Source: Caulobacter segnis | Lineage (GTDB): Bacteria > Pseudomonadota > Alphaproteobacteria > Caulobacterales > Caulobacteraceae | Reading direction: 5' to 3' | NCBI RefSeq assembly: GCF_019931575.1 | Contig: NZ_CP082923.1 | Span: 2,294,001-2,358,000 of the forward strand | DNA: 64,000 bases | The notes under the pieces: model-generated | What the model saw: only the letters and a program-made list of their open reading frames with translations | Told to the model about the DNA's origin: nothing | Databases searched by the model: none | Made by a program: the position numbers and the translations under genes | Part shown: piece after piece, positions 34,812-43,167 of the stretch | Layout: every line of letters begins with the position of its first letter | Numbering within the stretch: position 1 is the stretch's first letter

Positions 34812-36908
34812 TTAGCCCGCCTCGTTCAGCGGCGAGGCTGGTTTCCAGTCGAACAGCTCCTGCAGCATCCGCAGGGCCTGGCCGCGCGGCGAGGTCAGCT
34901 CGGGGTCGCGGGCCAGGATCAGGCGGGCGTCGTCGGCGGCGACGGCGATCAGGTCGCGGTGCGCTACCGGGTCAGCCAGGCGATAGGCCGGAAAGCCGCT
35001 CTGCTTGAGGCCCAGCGGGTCGCCGCCGCCGCGCAGCTCCAGATCCTTCTCGGCGATCTCGAAGCCGTCGTCGCTGCGGCGCAGGATGTCGAGGCGCTTC
35101 TGGGCCACCTCGGACAGCGGCGGGTCGTAGAGCAGCACGCACGAACTTTCCCGCTCGCCCCGGCCGACGCGGCCGCGCAGCTGGTGCAGCTGGGCCAGGC
35201 CGAAGCGGTCGGCGTGCTCGATGACCATGATGCTGGCGTTGGGGACGTTGACCCCGACCTCGACCACCGTGGTGGCGACCAGCACGCTGACCTCGCCGTC
35301 GACGAAGCGCTGCATGACCGCGTCCTTGTCGGCGGCCGGCATCTGGCCATGGACCAGCCCGACGCCTGGCAGGTGGCGGGCGAGGTCGGCGGCGCGGTCC
35401 TCGGCGGCGCGCAGGTCGACCTTGTCGGACTCGGCGACCAGTGGGCAGATCCAGAAGGCCTGGGCGCCGCCGGCGATGGCGCCGCGCAGGCGCTCGACGA
35501 TCTCGGGCACGCGCGGGGTCGGCGCGGCGCGGGTGGCGACCGGCGTGCGGCCCGGCGGCTTCTCGTCGATGCGCGAGACGTCGAGGTCGCCGAAGACGGT
35601 GAGCTCCAGGGTGCGCGGGATCGGCGTCGCCGACATGGCCAGCAGGTGGACGCCCCAATCCTCGCCCGAGGGGCCCTTGTCCTGCAGGCGCCGACGCTCG
35701 TTGACGCCGAAGCGGTGTTGTTCGTCGATAATGGTCAGGGCCAGACGCTTGAAGGCGACATCGTCCTGGAACAGGGCGTGGGTGCCGACGGCGACGTGGT
35801 GGGTCCCGTCCGCCAGCCCCGCGAGCTTGGCCGAGCGACCGGCGCCCTTGTCGCGGCCGGTCAGCAGCACCGCCGACAGGCCCAGCGCCCGCAGCGGCGC
35901 GGCGATGGTCTCGAAATGCTGGCGGGCCAGGATTTCGGTCGGGGCCATCAGGGCCGACTGGAAGCCAGCTTCGGCGGCGTCGGCCATGGCCAGCATGGCC
36001 ACCACCGTCTTGCCCGAGCCCACGTCACCCTGCAGCAGCCGACTCATCCGCTCGCCCGAGGCCAGGTCGCCGCGAATTTCCGAAAGGCTGCGGATCTGGG
36101 CGCCGGTTAGCTTGAAGGGCAGAGCCTTCTCGGCCGCGTCCGACAGGTCGCCGGACGGGATGCGCGGGCCGGGCGTCGCGCGGCGCGAGGCCTTGCGCTG
36201 GGCCAGGGCCAACTGGTGGGCCAGGAGCTCGTCATAGGCCAGGCGCCGGCGCGGCCGGGCCAGGGGCGACAGGTCGGCCTCGCTGGCCGGGGCGTGCAGG
36301 ACCGTCAGGGCCTCGCGCCAGCCCGGCAGCTTCTCGCGTTCGCGCCAGGCGGCGTCCTGCCACTCGGGCAATTCGGGCGCGCGCGCCAGGGCTTCGAGGG
36401 CGAACTTGCGGAAGGTGCGCGAGGGCAGGCCGTGCATGGCCGGATAGACCGTCTCGACCTCGGGAATGTCTCCGGCGCGTTCCTCGTCGACGATATAGTC
36501 CGGGTGGGCGATCTGGAGTTCGGAGGCGTACTTGTCCGGCCGCTCGACCTTCCCGCTGACCGCGCGTCGGGCGCCCTTGGGGTGTTGACGCTCAAGGTGA
36601 GGGCCATGGCCCTTGAACCAGATCAGGGTCAGGAAACCCGTCCCGTCCCAGGCGCGTATCTTCCAGGGCTGGCTGGGGCGTTGCGACGGGAAATGGGCGT
36701 CGATGGTGACGATGAAGGTCTGGACCTGGTCCTCGACGGCCTGGTCCACCGTCGTCACGCTCCGCCGGATCAGGCCGGTCGGCGCTGTGAACAGCACGTC
36801 GCGGGTGATCGGCCCGGCCAGCTTTTCGACCAGGGGCGCGACACGTGGGCCCACGCCCTTGAGCGTGGACACCGAGGTGAACAGGGGGAAGAGAATCTCC
36901 GGGCGCAT
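34812..36908 (-). CDS. recG: ATP-dependent DNA helicase RecG
   Basis: A protein of 698 residues, normal for RecG. The N-terminal wedge/OB domain starts with FTSVSTLKGVGPRVAPLVEKL. The helicase core has Walker A GDVGSGKTVVA, the DEQH box in IIDEQHRFGVNER, motif III AMSATPIPRTL and motif VI QLRGRVGRGERES. It remodels stalled replication forks and Holliday junctions. It faces the DUF808 gene convergently and has a palindrome-rich spacer at its 5' end. Confidence 0.96.
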   Translation of the reverse strand: MRPEILFPLFTSVSTLKGVGPRVAPLVEKLAGPITRDVLFTAPTGLIRRSVTTVDQAVEDQVQTFIVTIDAHFPSQRPSQPWKIRAWDGTGFLTLIWFKGHGPHLERQHPKGARRAVSGKVERPDKYASELQIAHPDYIVDEERAGDIPEVETVYPAMHGLPSRTFRKFALEALARAPELPEWQDAAWREREKLPGWREALTVLHAPASEADLSPLARPRRRLAYDELLAHQLALAQRKASRRATPGPRIPSGDLSDAAEKALPFKLTGAQIRSLSEIRGDLASGERMSRLLQGDVGSGKTVVAMLAMADAAEAGFQSALMAPTEILARQHFETIAAPLRALGLSAVLLTGRDKGAGRSAKLAGLADGTHHVAVGTHALFQDDVAFKRLALTIIDEQHRFGVNERRRLQDKGPSGEDWGVHLLAMSATPIPRTLELTVFGDLDVSRIDEKPPGRTPVATRAAPTPRVPEIVERLRGAIAGGAQAFWICPLVAESDKVDLRAAEDRAADLARHLPGVGLVHGQMPAADKDAVMQRFVDGEVSVLVATTVVEVGVNVPNASIMVIEHADRFGLAQLHQLRGRVGRGERESSCVLLYDPPLSEVAQKRLDILRRSDDGFEIAEKDLELRGGGDPLGLKQSGFPAYRLADPVAHRDLIAVAADDARLILARDPELTSPRGQALRMLQELFDWKPASPLNEAG

Positions 36909-36952
36909 CTGACCGGACCATAACCGGTCCCGCGCCCGGAGGCAGACCCCTC

Positions 36953-37056
36953 GAGCGCGTTAGGTTTAAGTGTGAGCGGTTAAACCGCTCGAACGCGCTC
37001 TAAATGTAAAGGCTGGAGTCTGTCTGGTTTAGATGACCTCATCTAAACCAGACAGA
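36953..37056. repeat. Cluster of nested palindromes in the recG upstream spacer
   Basis: Three inverted repeats lie in 104 bases. GAGCGCGTT (36953-36961) pairs with AACGCGCTC (36992-37000) and encloses GAGCGGTT-A-AACCGCTC (36974-36990). An 18-base perfect arm (37019-37036) pairs with 37039-37056 across CC. The GAGCGCGTTxAGGTTTAA segment looks like intergenic repeats common in this group. Such elements may be terminators, RNA decay signals or REP-like mobile repeats. Confidence 0.75.
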
Positions 37057-37070
37057 GCTCTAGGGGCCGA

Positions 37071-37373
37071 TCAGTCGCCCTGATTCATGATCGGCTGAAG
37101 GGCTATGACGATGTCGGAATATTCGTCGGCGCGCGACGCACCCGAGACGTTCAGGCGCGTGTAGAGCCAGGTCGCGCCATGCCGGGCATAGGCCTCGGAC
37201 CAGCGGGCCTTGGAGTCGATCAGGTTGTTGGCCTCGCCCGCGTAGACGACGGCCCCCTTGGAGTCGACGTACACGTAGTTCCCGGCGATCGTGGTGTTGG
37301 GATCACCGTTCTCGGCCAGCTTGTAGCGGTACACGGCGCCCGAGGCGCCCTTGAGTTCGATGTAAGGCTTCAC
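37071..37373 (-). CDS. Small protein with a degenerate GIY-YIG-like domain
   Basis: About 100 residues from GTG 37373, which has GAGGA just upstream; a TTG at 37421 would add 16 residues. Unrecognised by name. From residue 32 it follows the GIY-YIG layout: NYVYV in place of GIYxI, then VVYAG, an Arg at 57 (KARW), a Glu at 84 (ADEYSDIV) and an Asn at 97 (LQPIMN). This matches the expected Arg-Glu-Asn order of the nuclease, but the first motif is changed. A short beta-rich leader (YIELKGASGAVYRYKL) precedes it. No operon partner is evident. Confidence 0.6.
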   Translation of the reverse strand: MKPYIELKGASGAVYRYKLAENGDPNTTIAGNYVYVDSKGAVVYAGEANNLIDSKARWSEAYARHGATWLYTRLNVSGASRADEYSDIVIALQPIMNQGD

Positions 37374-37522
37374 GCTGTCCTCGCCAATAAAAGCCACCCG
37401 GCGTAGGGCTTTTGGATTCAATTATTTAGAGTGCGTCTGAGCAGCGAGGCCGCCTACGCATTCGCCTGACGCGATACCACGACGTGAAGCGTCCCGTGGG
37501 CCAAATTATGGCTACCGAGAGA

Positions 37523-38260
37523 CTACTGCAGGACGCCAGACCTGGCCAGGAACCGACGGGTCCGCTCCTCGCGGGGAGATGCGAGCAGCTGGCGGGACGG
37601 TCCTTGCTCCACGATCACGCCGCCGTCCATGAAAATCGTTCGGTCGGCGACATCTCGCGCGAAATCCATCTGGTGGGTGACGATCACCATGGTCCGCTTC
37701 TCGGCCGCCAGGTCGCGGATCACGGCCAGCACTTCGCCCACCAATTCAGGGTCCAGCGCCGAGGTCGGCTCGTCGAACAGGATGACCTCGGGGTCCATGG
37801 CCAGGGCGCGGGCGATGGCGCAGCGCTGCTGCTGGCCGCCGGACAGCGCGGCTGGATAGGCATCGGCGCGACCGCCCAGACCGACCTTCTCCAGCAGGGC
37901 GATTCCCTTGGCGCGCGCCTCGCCCGGATCGGCCTTGCGGACCACGATCGGGCCCTCGATCACGTTCTCCAGCGCCGTGCGGTGCGGGAAGAGGTTGAAG
38001 TTCTGGAAGACGAAGCCGACCTGGCCGTTCAGGGCCCTGGCCAGCGGGACCTTGCCGCCGTTGGCGACGCCCGCGATGGTCAGCTCGCCGCCGTTCAACG
38101 GCTCCAGGCCCGCCAGGCAGCGCAGCAGGGTGCTCTTGCCCGAGCCGCTGGGGCCGATCACGGCCACGACCTCGCCGGGGACGACGGTCAGGTCGACGCC
38201 CGCCAGCACGGGCGTGTCGCCGAAGCTCTTCCTCAGGCCCTTGGCGTCAATGGCGCTCAT
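37523..38260 (-). CDS. Polar amino-acid ABC transporter, ATPase subunit
   Basis: A protein of 245 residues. Walker A is GPSGSGKST, the Q-loop is VFQNFNLFPH, the signature is LSGGQQQR and Walker B is VILFDEPTSALDPE, followed by the H-loop THQMDFA. The GLEPLNGG and FNLFPHRTALENV details are typical of GlnQ/TcyN-like amino-acid importers. Its ATG overlaps the permease stop (ATGA), so the order in the operon is binding protein, permease, ATPase. Confidence 0.92.
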   Translation of the reverse strand: MSAIDAKGLRKSFGDTPVLAGVDLTVVPGEVVAVIGPSGSGKSTLLRCLAGLEPLNGGELTIAGVANGGKVPLARALNGQVGFVFQNFNLFPHRTALENVIEGPIVVRKADPGEARAKGIALLEKVGLGGRADAYPAALSGGQQQRCAIARALAMDPEVILFDEPTSALDPELVGEVLAVIRDLAAEKRTMVIVTHQMDFARDVADRTIFMDGGVIVEQGPSRQLLASPREERTRRFLARSGVLQ

Positions 38261-38916
38261 CGCCGGCCCTCCGCGGCGCGGCGCTCGAGACGACCCTGCA
38301 CGGCCGCCAGGACCGTGGAGACGATCCAGTAGATGGCCGCCGCGGCCAGGTACATCGTGAAGATCTCGTAGGTGCGGGCGGTGATCAGCTGGGCCTGACG
38401 GAACAGTTCGGGCACCTGGATGGTGGCCGCCAGGGAGGTGTCCTTGACCAGGCCGATGAAGCTGTTGGACAGCGGGGCCACGGCGGTGCGGGCGGCCTGG
38501 GGCAGGATCACCCGGCGCAGGGTCTGGCCCCGGCTCATGCCCAGTACGCTGGCGGCTTCCCACTGGCCCTTGTCGACGGCGGCGATGGCGCTGCGCAGGA
38601 TCTCGCAGGCGTAGGCGGCGATGTTCAGCGAGAAGCCGATGCCGGCGGCGACCAGCGGCGGCATCTCCAGCCCGAACTGCGGCAGGCCATAATAGATCAG
38701 GAACAACTGCACCAGCAGCGGCGTGCCCCGGAAGGCCGAGACATAGACCGCCGCCGGCCAGCGTAGCAGCGGGGTGCGCGCCAGCCGCATCAGGGCCAGG
38801 CCGAAGCCCAGCAAGACGCCCACGCCCATGCCGATGACGCTGAGCAGCACCGTATAGCCGGCGCCTTTCAGCAGCAGGGGCGCGGACTGGCGCAGCAGGT
38901 CGAGACCGGTCTCCAT
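38257..38916 (-). CDS. Polar amino-acid ABC transporter, permease subunit
   Basis: A protein of 219 residues of the HisM/TcyL permease family. It has about five hydrophobic segments, with the FRGTPLLVQLFLIYYGLP signature and the EAA-like loop EAASVLGMSRGQTLRRVILPQA that contacts the ATPase. It imports a polar amino acid, probably cystine or similar, as judged from the binding protein. The start follows the binding-protein gene by 4 bases. Confidence 0.92.
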   Translation of the reverse strand: METGLDLLRQSAPLLLKGAGYTVLLSVIGMGVGVLLGFGLALMRLARTPLLRWPAAVYVSAFRGTPLLVQLFLIYYGLPQFGLEMPPLVAAGIGFSLNIAAYACEILRSAIAAVDKGQWEAASVLGMSRGQTLRRVILPQAARTAVAPLSNSFIGLVKDTSLAATIQVPELFRQAQLITARTYEIFTMYLAAAAIYWIVSTVLAAVQGRLERRAAEGRR

Positions 38917-38920
38917 GGGT

Positions 38921-39706
38921 CTAGCGGGTGACGTCCGCGCCGAACCACTGCTGGGAGATCGCCGTCAGTTTGCCGCTCGCGCGCAGGGCGTTGATGGCCT
39001 GGTCGATCACCACCTTGAGGCCCGGATCCTTCTTCATGGCCACGCCCGCGCCCTGGGCGGCGAACGGCGGCCCCGAGGCGACGAATTCCGGCGAGGTCTT
39101 GACGAAGTCGGCGGCGACCAGGCGGTCGTTCAGCACCACGTCGATGCGGCCGGCGCGCAGGTCCTGGTACTTGGTCGGATCGTCGTCATAGGTGCGGACA
39201 TCGGCCTTGGCCACGTTGGCGCGGACCCACTGCTCGTAGTTGGTGCCCAGGCCCACGCCGACCTTCTTGCCGACCAGATCCTCGGGCTTTTCCAGACCGG
39301 GCCTGTCCTTCAGCTTGATGATCTGGATGCCCGAGACCGTGTAGGGCTCGGAGAAGTCGTACTTGGCCTGGCGGTCGGGCGTGATGGTGATCTGGTTGAT
39401 CACGACGTCGACGCGGCCGGATTCCAGCGCGCCCAGCAGGCCGGCGAACGGCGCGGGGCTGAAGGCGACCTTCACGCCCAGCTGCGCGGCCAGGGCCTTG
39501 GCGAAGTCGACCTCGAAGCCGGCCAGCTGGCCGTCCTTGTCCTGGAAGTTGAACGGCGGATAGGTGCCCTCCAGGCCGACGCGCAGCGTCCCGGACGCCT
39601 TGATCCGCTCCCAGCCGGTGGCGCCAGCCTTGGGCTTGGGGGCGCAGGCGGCGACCAGGGCGAGGCCAAGACCGGACAGGACGGCGCGGCGGGCGGGGAA
39701 TCGCAT
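38921..39706 (-). CDS. Polar amino-acid (probably cystine) binding lipoprotein
   Basis: A protein of 261 residues. The signal peptide ends in lipobox LVAAC. The type-3 binding domain has SGTLRVGLEGTYPPFNFQDKDGQLAGFEVD, a sequence close to FliY/TcyJ-type cystine-binding proteins, recognised here by GTYPPFNF and GFEVDFAKALA. ATG 39706 was preferred over an in-frame ATG at 39730. It is the first gene of the transporter operon. Cystine uptake would fit the nearby sulfur amino-acid genes, but specificity is inferred. Confidence 0.88.
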   Translation of the reverse strand: MRFPARRAVLSGLGLALVAACAPKPKAGATGWERIKASGTLRVGLEGTYPPFNFQDKDGQLAGFEVDFAKALAAQLGVKVAFSPAPFAGLLGALESGRVDVVINQITITPDRQAKYDFSEPYTVSGIQIIKLKDRPGLEKPEDLVGKKVGVGLGTNYEQWVRANVAKADVRTYDDDPTKYQDLRAGRIDVVLNDRLVAADFVKTSPEFVASGPPFAAQGAGVAMKKDPGLKVVIDQAINALRASGKLTAISQQWFGADVTR

Positions 39707-39778
39707 CGGAACGACCTTGGGACGAAACAATCCGGCCCAGTTCTATACGCCGGCGCGCCGTTCGCCAGCCCGAACTGG

Positions 39779-40894
39779 CTACCGCTTGCGGACGAACACC
39801 GTGCCGGCCGAATAGCCGGCGCCGAAGCTGCAGATCAGGCCCGTCTCGCCCGCCGCGAAGTCGTCGTTGGCGGTGTGGAAGGCGATGATCGAGCCGGCCG
39901 AGCTGGTGTTGGCGTACTCGTCCAGAATGATGACGTTCTCGCCCGGGGCGGGATCGCGACCCAGCACCTTGCGGCCGATCATCTCGTTCATGTTGATGTT
40001 GGCCTGGTGCAGCCAGAGACGCTTCAGCGTCGTCGGGTCGATGCCCAGGTCGCTGGCGTGCTCGACGATCATCTCGCTGACCATCGGCACCACTTCGCGG
40101 AACACCTTGCGGCCCTCCTGGACGAACAGCTTGTCCTTGGCGCCGATACCCTCGGGCGCGGCGCGGTTCAGGAAGCCGAAATTGTTGCGGATGTTGTTCG
40201 AGAACTGGGTCTTCAGGCGCGTGCCCAGGATTTCCCAGCCGTCGGTCGCCTGATCGGCGGCCTCGACGATCACGGCCGTGGCCACGTCGCCGAAGATGAA
40301 GTGGCTGTCACGGTCCTTGAAGTTCAGATGGCCCGAGCAGATCTCGGGATTGACCATCAGCACGGCCTTGGCGCTGCCGGTCGTGACGAAGTCGGCGGCG
40401 GTCTTGATGCCGAAGGTGGCCGATGAGCACGCCACGTTCATGTCGAAGGCGAAGCCCTCGATCCCAAGGGCCTGCTGAATCTCGATGGCCATGGCCGGGT
40501 AGGGGCGCTGCATGTTCGAGGCCGCGCAGATCACCGCGCCGATCTCGGAGACGGGCTTGCCCCAGCGTGCGATCGCCCGCTTGGCCGCCTCGACCGCCAT
40601 CTCGGCCAGGATCGACAGTTCGTCGTTGGAGCGCTCGGGGATGACCGGGCGCATCAGGTCGGGATCGATGATGCCGTCCTTGTTCATCACGAAGCGCGAC
40701 TTGATGCCGGACGCTTTCTCGATGAATTCAGGCGAGGAGGGGGCCAGGGCGACGACCTCGCCGGCCGCGATGGCCTGCGCGTTGGCGGCGTTGAACCGCT
40801 CGACGAAGGTGTTGAAGGCTTCGACCAGCTCGGCGTTGGAAATGCTGTGGGGTGGGGTGAACAGCCCCGTGGCGGCGATGACGGCTTGCGGCAA
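39779..40894 (-). CDS. Beta-ketoacyl-ACP synthase III family protein (FabH-like)
   Basis: A protein of about 371 residues from TTG 40894, which gives the length of the 373-residue FabH-like group with the PPHSISNAEL start. The frame continues to ATG 40981 or 40999 without similarity, so the start is uncertain. The Cys-His-Asn triad is present: MNVACSSATF, LWLHQANINMNE and ANTSSAGS. These enzymes start fatty acid or alkyl chain synthesis with an acyl-CoA. It is not beside acyl carrier protein genes, so a special product rather than bulk fatty acids is possible. Confidence 0.85.
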   Translation of the reverse strand: MPQAVIAATGLFTPPHSISNAELVEAFNTFVERFNAANAQAIAAGEVVALAPSSPEFIEKASGIKSRFVMNKDGIIDPDLMRPVIPERSNDELSILAEMAVEAAKRAIARWGKPVSEIGAVICAASNMQRPYPAMAIEIQQALGIEGFAFDMNVACSSATFGIKTAADFVTTGSAKAVLMVNPEICSGHLNFKDRDSHFIFGDVATAVIVEAADQATDGWEILGTRLKTQFSNNIRNNFGFLNRAAPEGIGAKDKLFVQEGRKVFREVVPMVSEMIVEHASDLGIDPTTLKRLWLHQANINMNEMIGRKVLGRDPAPGENVIILDEYANTSSAGSIIAFHTANDDFAAGETGLICSFGAGYSAGTVFVRKR

Positions 40895-41133
40895 GACGGC
40901 GGTCCCGATGATACGCGCGGACCTCTTCCTCGATGGGGGCGGGCCCGCGTTCTGACGCTTGTTTGAGCCCGTAGATAGCATGGAAGACGCCCCCGTCATC
41001 CCCGTGGCTTTTCAGCCACGACACGCAATGACCTTAAACGCGGCCGTGAACCGCCGCATGGCCGCCGCGTTATCCGCCTAGCCCTAGGCTGGCTGAGGGA
41101 GCTGAAGACTACGAGTAGAATTGGAGTACAACA

Positions 41134-41667
41134 ATGAAGACTCTCATCGCCACTACCCTGGTCGCTGGTTCGGTTCTCGCGACTCCGATGTTCGCTCAGG
41201 CTCAGAATTCGACGGATGTCTATGGCTCGGTGAACTATGGCCAAACTCGGACGAAGGGCGCGGACACCGGCGCTATTCAAGGGCGCGTGGGCGCCAAGTT
41301 TACGCCTAATTTTGGCGTCGAGGCCGAGGTGGCCGGCGGCGTCGACAGCGACACGACCTATACGTCGGCCGGTTCGGCCAAGGTGAAGGCCGAGCACCAG
41401 GCGGCCGCCTACGCCGTCGGCTACCTGCCGGTGACCCCGAACCTGGACCTGCTGGCCCGGGCCGGCTACGGCACGACCAAGTTCTCGACGAACAATCCGG
41501 CCGCCACCCAGTTCGACGGCAGCCGCGAAAGCTGGAATTACGGCGTCGGCGCCGAATACAAGCTGGACGGCAAGAACGGCATCCGCGCCGACTGGACCAA
41601 GTCCGAGTACACCAAGAGCGATCTGAGCTCGAACACGGTGTCGGTGGGCTACGTCCGCCACTTCTAG
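41134..41667 (+). CDS. Small outer-membrane beta-barrel protein
   Basis: A protein of 177 residues with a signal peptide (MKTLIATTLVAGSVLATPMFAQA, cleaved after AQA). An eight-strand-like barrel follows, with Tyr/Gly-rich strands such as DVYGSVNYGQT, LDLLARAGYG and SWNYGVGAEY, and the chain ends in VGYVRHF with terminal Phe. It resembles the OmpA-like/porin_OmpL-type small barrels. Function unknown. It is monocistronic, with a strong terminator 24 bases after its stop. GGAG precedes the ATG. Confidence 0.85.
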   Translation: MKTLIATTLVAGSVLATPMFAQAQNSTDVYGSVNYGQTRTKGADTGAIQGRVGAKFTPNFGVEAEVAGGVDSDTTYTSAGSAKVKAEHQAAAYAVGYLPVTPNLDLLARAGYGTTKFSTNNPAATQFDGSRESWNYGVGAEYKLDGKNGIRADWTKSEYTKSDLSSNTVSVGYVRHF

Positions 41668-41690
41668 GCGCGGCCCCACCGACCTGAACG

Positions 41691-41722
41691 ACGGCGCGCC
41701 TCTCGCGGGGCGCGCCGTTTTT
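41691..41722 (+). terminator. Intrinsic terminator after the small barrel gene
   Basis: A ten-pair perfect stem, ACGGCGCGCC (41691-41700) with GGCGCGCCGT (41709-41718), is followed by a T-run within 41718-41722. Confidence 0.88.
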
Positions 41723-41794
41723 CATGGGCGCTTGACGCTCGCCGTCGGCTCGGCAATCTGAACGGCAATAAGTTACGGGGGAGACGCGTCGGGT

Positions 41795-42178
41795 TTGGAC
41801 AAGGCGCTATTGATTCAACTGGGCGGCTCCGTCGCGGCCGTCGTCCTGCTCGTGGCCTTGGCGGCGTGGCTGGGCGTGACGCGGGCGACCCCGCCGCTGG
41901 ACGCCGAGGCGGCCAGGGCGCTGCTGGCCCAGGAATTTCCCGATCACCGGCCAGGCGCCGTCTGGATCGCCGCCGACGGCGCCGGGGTCATCGCCCGCGC
42001 GGACGCCCTGGCCCTGGTGCTGTACCGGCGTGGCGACGGCTATGTGGCCCGCGACCTGCCATGGGCCGCCGTCGCGGCGCTGAAGCCCACCAATGGCCGA
42101 CTGATCCTGCGCCTGGCCGACGCCCGTCCCGTCCTGGCCGTCAATGACGACGTCTGGCCGCCGAAAGAGCTCGCCTGA
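41795..42178 (+). CDS. Small membrane-anchored protein of unknown function
   Basis: A protein of 127 residues from TTG 41795, with GGGGGAG about 12 bases upstream. It has one N-terminal membrane helix (GGSVAAVVLLVALAAWLGV) and a small cytoplasmic or periplasmic domain with ALALVLYRRGDGYVARDLPW. Not recognised. Its stop overlaps the ATG of the next gene (TGATG), so it is translationally coupled to the sterol-desaturase-like enzyme and may be its accessory subunit. Confidence 0.65.
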   Translation: MDKALLIQLGGSVAAVVLLVALAAWLGVTRATPPLDAEAARALLAQEFPDHRPGAVWIAADGAGVIARADALALVLYRRGDGYVARDLPWAAVAALKPTNGRLILRLADARPVLAVNDDVWPPKELA

Positions 42179-43098
42179 TGCTGAAAGCCGCGTTCGATCC
42201 CGTCCAGTTGGCCATCCCGTTCTTCGTGGTGGCGATCGTCCTGGAGATCCTCTTGGGCCGCTTCGGCAAGGCCCGCGCGAACTACGAGGCCCGCGACGCG
42301 GCCATGTCGCTGAGCATGGGCCTGGGCAGCAACGTGGCCGGCCTGCTGCTCGGCGGCGTGATCTTCGCCGCCACGGTCTGGGTCTGGCATCACCGCATCT
42401 TCACGATCCCGATGACGGCCGTCTGGGCCTGGGTCGTGCTGTTCCTGCTGGAGGACCTGACCTACTACTGGTTCCACCGCCTGGCCCACGAGCGGCGGAT
42501 CTGGTGGGCCAGCCACGTCAACCACCACACCTCGACTCACTACAACCTGACCACCGCCCTGCGGCAGACCTGGACGGGCGGCGTGGCCGGGACCTGGCTG
42601 CTGTGGCTGCCGCTGTCGTTCCTGGGTTTCCCGCCGGCCATGGTCGCGATCCAGAAGGGGGTCAGCCTCGTCTACCAGTTCTGGATCCACACCGAGGCGA
42701 TCAAGCGCATGCCCCGCTGGTTCGAGGCGGTGTTCAACACACCCTCGCATCACCGCGTGCACCACGCCCGCAACGCCCGCTACCTGGACGCCAACTACGC
42801 CGGGATCCTGATCATCTGGGACCGCATGTTCGGCACCTTCATCCCCGAGGTCGACGAAGAGCCTTGCCGCTACGGTACGGTGAAGAACCTGGGCAACTTC
42901 AACCTGCTGTACAACGTCTTCCACGAGTGGATCGGCATCGGCAAGGACGTGGCCGGTTCGAAGTCGCCGCGCGAGGTCCTGGGCTACGTCTTCGGCCCGC
43001 CGGGCTGGAGTCCCGACGGCTCGCGCGACACGTCCCGCACGCTGAAGGCCAAGTGGCGGGCGCGGACCGAGGCGGGTGAGGGGATCTCGCCGCAATAA
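42178..43098 (+). CDS. Fatty acid hydroxylase / sterol desaturase superfamily membrane enzyme
   Basis: A protein of 306 residues with several hydrophobic helices. The di-iron histidine clusters of the superfamily are present: WFHRLAHE (HxxxH), HVNHHTSTHY (HxxHH) and HHRVHHARN (HxxHH), and a late HE in FHEWIGIG. Such enzymes hydroxylate or desaturate lipid chains, sterols or carotenoids. Substrate cannot be told; no terpene genes are nearby. It is coupled to the small membrane protein upstream. Confidence 0.9.
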   Translation: MLKAAFDPVQLAIPFFVVAIVLEILLGRFGKARANYEARDAAMSLSMGLGSNVAGLLLGGVIFAATVWVWHHRIFTIPMTAVWAWVVLFLLEDLTYYWFHRLAHERRIWWASHVNHHTSTHYNLTTALRQTWTGGVAGTWLLWLPLSFLGFPPAMVAIQKGVSLVYQFWIHTEAIKRMPRWFEAVFNTPSHHRVHHARNARYLDANYAGILIIWDRMFGTFIPEVDEEPCRYGTVKNLGNFNLLYNVFHEWIGIGKDVAGSKSPREVLGYVFGPPGWSPDGSRDTSRTLKAKWRARTEAGEGISPQ

Positions 43099-43167
43099 AG
43101 CCTCACTGTGGCGAGCTGATCCTGGGTTGAGTGGCGTCCTCCCCGAAGCTCACACGGAGAGCCCCAG

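Noticed and set aside
41969..43095. Minus-strand frame opposite the sterol-desaturase-like gene
   Set aside because: No domain, repetitive D/H/G/R composition; the plus-strand gene has all His clusters.
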